Shown here piece by piece: positions 60,789 through 64,000 of a stretch of 64,000 bases of DNA. How positions within the stretch are numbered: the stretch's first letter is position 1; the number at the start of each line of letters is the position of its first letter. The translations under genes were made by a program, and so were the position numbers. The stretch is from positions 310,001-374,000 of the forward strand of contig MJAN01000001.1 in the NCBI GenBank assembly GCA_001875255.1, read 5' to 3'. The notes beneath the pieces are model-generated. The model was not told where the DNA came from, made no database searches, and worked only from the letters and a program-made list of their open reading frames with translations. Source of the DNA: Candidatus Sabulitectum silens. GTDB taxonomy: Bacteria > Fermentibacterota > Fermentibacteria > Fermentibacterales > JCC-6.

Positions 60789-61406
60789 ATGAGCCTGAGG
60801 GAGAAAAAGAAGAAGTCCACAAGGCGGTCCATCCTTGCGGCTGCCAGGTCCCTTTTCTTCACCGGTGGCTATGAGGCCACAAGCATGGGGATGATAGCCG
60901 AGGAGTCCGGGGTGGCCGTGGGGACCATTTACAACTATTTCTCTTCGAAGGCACATGTCATGGTGGAGATAAACAGGGAGGATACCGACAGCGTCATGGT
61001 GCATCCTGACGGGGCGGATCTAGCGGGGTGTTCCGTGGAAGACCTGATTTGGGGGTTTCTGGAGGGACTGCTCAACTATCTATCGATATATCCCAGGGAG
61101 CTCATAAGGGAGGTTTTCTTCGCCGTATGGAAGAGCCACAGGGGAAGCCTCGCCGAGGGCCTTTTGAGGCAGGACGAGAGGATACTTTCCCACCTTGCCG
61201 GTTTTTTCAGCAGGCTGAAGGAATCGGGCAGGATCAAGCCCGACGCCGAACCGGAAACCATCGCCTTCGCCGTCTATGGCATGATCTCGGGAGCCATGAT
61301 GCTCTACGCCGTGGATGACAGTGTGAGCGTCGAGGATACGAAGGTGAGGATTGCCGCCATGACCGGACAGTTCTGCAGGGGTATCGTTCCGGAAGGGAGC
61401 AAGTGA
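60789..61406 (+). CDS. TetR/AcrR-family transcriptional regulator
   Basis: Intact, 205 residues from ATG 60789 after GGAGGCGGGG. The DNA-binding domain is STRRSILAAARSLFFTGGYE, ATSMGMIAEESGVAVGTIYN, YFSSKAHVMVEI. The C-terminal ligand domain is helical (YPRELIREVFFAVWKSHRGS, AFAVYGMISGAMMLYAV). It lies directly ahead of a LolA-like gene and two ABC permeases and probably represses that export operon together with itself. Confidence 0.9.
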   Translation: MSLREKKKKSTRRSILAAARSLFFTGGYEATSMGMIAEESGVAVGTIYNYFSSKAHVMVEINREDTDSVMVHPDGADLAGCSVEDLIWGFLEGLLNYLSIYPRELIREVFFAVWKSHRGSLAEGLLRQDERILSHLAGFFSRLKESGRIKPDAEPETIAFAVYGMISGAMMLYAVDDSVSVEDTKVRIAAMTGQFCRGIVPEGSK

Positions 61407-61407
61407 A

Positions 61408-62153
61408 ATGAGATATTCCGTTGTTCTTTGCGTTGTGATCTCGTTCCTGTCCCCGGGGCAGCCGCCGGTTCAGGAAATCATGAGGGAACTGGATCAGCTC
61501 TACAGAAGTGATGACAGCCACGCGTCATGGAGATGCGCATCGTTACGGAAAACTGGGAGAGAACCCTGGAGATGGAAGCCTGGTCCCTGGGCAGGGAAAA
61601 AACCTTCATAAGGGTCCTCTCACCTGCCAGGGAGGCCGGTTCAGCTACATTGAGGGTGGGCAGTGAGATGTGGAACTACAGGCCGAACACAGGCAGTGTG
61701 GTGAGGATACCCCCCTCCATGATGACCGGTTCATGGATGGGTTCCGATCTGACGAACAACGACATTGTGAAGGAAATTACCTATGAGGAGGATTACACCG
61801 CGGAGTATCTGTCCCCTCCAGGTGACTCCCCGGAGGGAACCCTTCTTCTTAAGCTAACCCCTGATCCCTCAACAGCCGTCGTATGGTCATACATAATCGC
61901 CGAGGTCCGTACCGATCCCCTCATACCCGTGAGAGAGGAGTACTATGACAGAAATGACGGGCTTATCAAAACAATAGTCTTCTCCGGTGTGGAAACCATG
62001 GACGGAAGGACCATACCAACGGTAATGGAGGTGATCCCCGCAGAAGAGGAAGGGGAGAGCACCACCGTCACATGGTCCGATGTGACATTCAACGGGGGAG
62101 TTGACGATGATATCTTCACACTGGCCAATCTTCAGTCCGGGGGGGGACGATAG
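61408..62153 (+). CDS. LolA-like outer-membrane lipoprotein-sorting protein (one frameshift)
   Basis: Signal peptide MRYSVVLCVVISFLSPGQPP, then after a base loss near 61528 MEMRIVTENWERTLEMEAWS, KTFIRVLSPAREAGSATLRV, MWNYRPNTGSVVRIPPSMMT and GSWMGSDLTNNDIVKEITYE. This is the LolA-like outer-membrane lipoprotein-sorting family that usually accompanies RND or FtsX-type exporters. It probably ferries a lipid or lipoprotein from the adjacent permeases across the periplasm. About 248 residues. Confidence 0.87.
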
Positions 62154-63417
62154 GTGTATCTTCCTGTGAAACTGGCATGGCGTAATGTCTTTCGGGAAAA
62201 GCGGCGAACCCTTCTCACCGTTTTCACCATGACCGGCGGTTTTTTCTGGCCAGCGTATCCATAGGCTGGATGAAGGGCTCCTACGAGAACATGATAATGT
62301 TCTTTACCTCCGGAAGGACAGGCCAGATACAGGTTCACGGCGAAGGCTACCTGGATGACAGGTCCATCTACAACATGGTGGAAGGGTACAGGAGCCTCGG
62401 CGAGGCCATCGGTGAACTGGAGGAAGTGGAGGGATGGGCCCCCAGGATCTACGCCGGGGGCTTCTGGCTTCCCGGGGAGAGAATGCCGGCCCCGGGATCT
62501 ACGCCAACTCCGCAGGGGCGGCGGTCATCGGTATCGATCCGGTGCTGGAGGAACGGACCATGTCCTTCTCGAACCGGCTGGTTGAGGGGGAGATGCTTTC
62601 CGGCTCACCCGCCGACTCCACACTGTACGGACCCGGCCAGATCATACTGGGCAGGGAACTGGCCCTCATGCTGGATGTGGCCGCAGGGGACTCCCTGGTC
62701 CTGTTTTCCCAGGCTGTCGATGGCGGAAGCGCCGACAGGAAGTATTGCGTGACCGGGATCGTTTCCACCGGCAGCGGCGACTTTGACAGGTCTTCAGCAT
62801 ACATTTCCCTGGCGGATGCCAGATACTATATGCCATGGGGAACAGCGTTCATGAAATAGCCGTTACAACAGGTTCACTGGGCGCAGTGGAGAAGGTAACG
62901 GAGGAGATATCCTCCCTGGCCGGGGACCGGGAGCTATCGGTATCGCCATGGCAGGTGTTCGCCGCGGAATTCTACAACGGAATGCAGGCCGATGAAGCCA
63001 GCCTCAGGATAGTCCTTGGAATAATAATTGGTATGGCTGCCCTGGGCGTTCTGAACACCATACTGATGATGGTCCTGGAACGGCGAAGGGAGTTCGGGGT
63101 GATGAAAGCGATAGGCACCAGACCGGGCAGCATCGTGAAAATGCTTGTGATTGAAGCGAACATCATGGGTTTTTCAGCATTATCCTGGGAAGCCTCCTCG
63201 CCACCGCCGGTCTTCTGTTCTTCTCCAGCCATGGATGGGTTCTGGACCCCCCCTGGATTTCGGAGGTTTCACCTTCAGGGAAATGCTTGCGACAATAACG
63301 CCGGAGTGTTACTGGATCCCCGCTGTGATCGTGATCATGACCGCCTCGGTGGTGAGCCTGCTGCCGGCGCTCAAGGCGGCCAGAACCGACCCTGCCCGAT
63401 CCCTGAGGATGAACTAG
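62154..63417 (+). CDS. FtsX/MacB-type ABC permease (frameshifted)
   Basis: GTG start directly after the LolA-like stop. N-terminal VKLAWRNVFREKRRTLLTVF and a helix, a periplasmic MacB-like domain (GAAVIGIDPVLEERTMSFSN, QIILGRELALMLDVAAGDSL), then three C-terminal helices including LGIIIGMAALGVLNTILMMV, ERRREFGVMKAIGTRPGSIV and SVVSLLPALKAARTDPARSL. Breaks near 62238, 62490, 62855, 63165 and 63250. About 421 residues. It should pair with the next permease and an ATPase beyond the window to move lipoprotein or lipid outward. Confidence 0.85.
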
Positions 63418-63418
63418 C

Positions 63419-64000
63419 ATGCTTATTAAACTGATACTTATCTCATGGAGATCCGTTCTGAGGAACAAGCGCCGCACGGCGATCACCGGTATGGCCGTGG
63501 GACTGGGCCTCGCCTCACTGATGTTCACCGATGCTCTCTATGCCGGAATGATGGACTACATGCTCCAGGGTTCCACCGAAACCTGGATGGGACATGGCCA
63601 GATCCACGGTGAAGGATTCCATGAGACCGCCCGGGTGACCATCACCATCAGGGACCTTTCCGGGGTGGTCAACCGCCTTGACCGGGATCCAGTTGTCCAG
63701 GCTTACACCGGAAGGCTCATTTCACCGGCTTCACTGGAATCCTCCAGGGAGATGAAGCCGGTTACCCTCATCGGTGTGGACAGGGCAACGGACCCGGAAG
63801 TCACCGGGCTTGAAAACTCCGTGATCCAGGGGAACTACTTCACCGGGGACAGCACCGAAATGATAGTGGGAGAAAAGCTTGCGGAGGATATGGAGCTGAT
63901 CCCCGGGGATATCGCTGTGGTGACCGCAGCCATGGCGGACAGCGGTCTTGCCAGCCAGCTTTTCATAGTGTCAGGCATCTGCCGGTTCGGTTCTGAAAAG
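63419..64000 (+). CDS. FtsX/MacB-type ABC permease, 5' part
   Basis: One base after the previous stop. Opens LILISWRSVLRNKRRTAITG, with a helix (MAVGLGLASLMFTDALYAGM) and the start of the periplasmic domain (GHGQIHGEGFHETARVTITI, MIVGEKLAEDMELIPGDIAV). It resembles the first permease in organisation, so the two probably form a heterodimer. The frame is intact to the window edge; membrane helices of the C-terminal half are not seen. Confidence 0.85.
   Translation, partial: MLIKLILISWRSVLRNKRRTAITGMAVGLGLASLMFTDALYAGMMDYMLQGSTETWMGHGQIHGEGFHETARVTITIRDLSGVVNRLDRDPVVQAYTGRLISPASLESSREMKPVTLIGVDRATDPEVTGLENSVIQGNYFTGDSTEMIVGEKLAEDMELIPGDIAVVTAAMADSGLASQLFIVSGICRFGSEK

Overview
The window is a gene-dense, roughly 58-60% GC stretch of a Gram-negative bacterial chromosome. 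The content points to the Fibrobacterota-Chlorobiota-Bacteroidota side of the tree. There are many secreted and outer-membrane beta-barrel proteins, a C-terminal type IX secretion (T9SS) sorting domain (about 23336-23518), and a histidine kinase next to a PorX-type response regulator with a PglZ domain (43565-46477). A candidate phylum such as Fermentibacterota would fit, but that placement is inference. No rRNA or ribosomal protein is present to fix the taxonomy.

A feature that colours the whole annotation is that about half of the genes are split by one or more frameshifts. I worked through about thirty junctions by hand. Nearly all are repaired by adding one base to a homopolymer run, and each repair restores a conserved family sequence (gdhA, tilS, folC, cdaA, xthA, radical SAM and others). 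I therefore read these as sequencing undercalls, not pseudogenes, and give one span per gene with the suspected breaks. Coordinates are those of the raw sequence, so spans of repaired genes are often not multiples of three.

Layout: 1-5575 holds a partial unknown gene, small secreted proteins, a DUF3795 protein and a DUF5916/CBM9-like outer-membrane protein. 5572-13914 alternates two proteins built on the N-terminal ATP-grasp domain of PEP synthase with two glutamate dehydrogenases. 14225-19864 has a SpoIIE-type phosphatase, a metallo-beta-lactamase-fold protein, a DUF89 remnant, a CGGC-domain protein, a radical SAM protein, a SagB-like nitroreductase and a small membrane protein. 19958-23518 is a disrupted accessory patch: a truncated secreted protein, a decayed IS1634-like element, an AT-richer SGNH hydrolase, and a sulfatase fragment fused to a T9SS tail. 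23537-33389 carries a TPR membrane protein, a GH5 glycosidase, a ferritin-like protein, a DUF481 protein, a tandem trio of EWGV-motif secreted proteins, exonuclease III and a GT39-like membrane protein. 33402-43457 holds a redox cluster (flavodoxin, FMN reductase, Fe-S aldo/keto reductase), a TPR-GGDEF protein, secreted proteins, a PLD-type protein and a Tim44/TerB protein.

The right third is housekeeping. PorY-like kinase and porX are followed by tsaE-tsaB-rimI/pnp-folC, with overlapping starts and stops. Then come tRNA-Val, a large ACT-like protein, tRNA-Met, a pseudopilin pair, and the compact operon tilS-hpt-ftsH-folE-folP-cdaA. The window ends with a TetR regulator, a LolA-like protein and two FtsX-type ABC permeases, the last running off the edge. 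Near-consensus sigma-70 promoters (TTGACA with 16-17 nt spacers) are visible ahead of both tRNAs, gdhA, the DUF4097 gene and the TetR operon.
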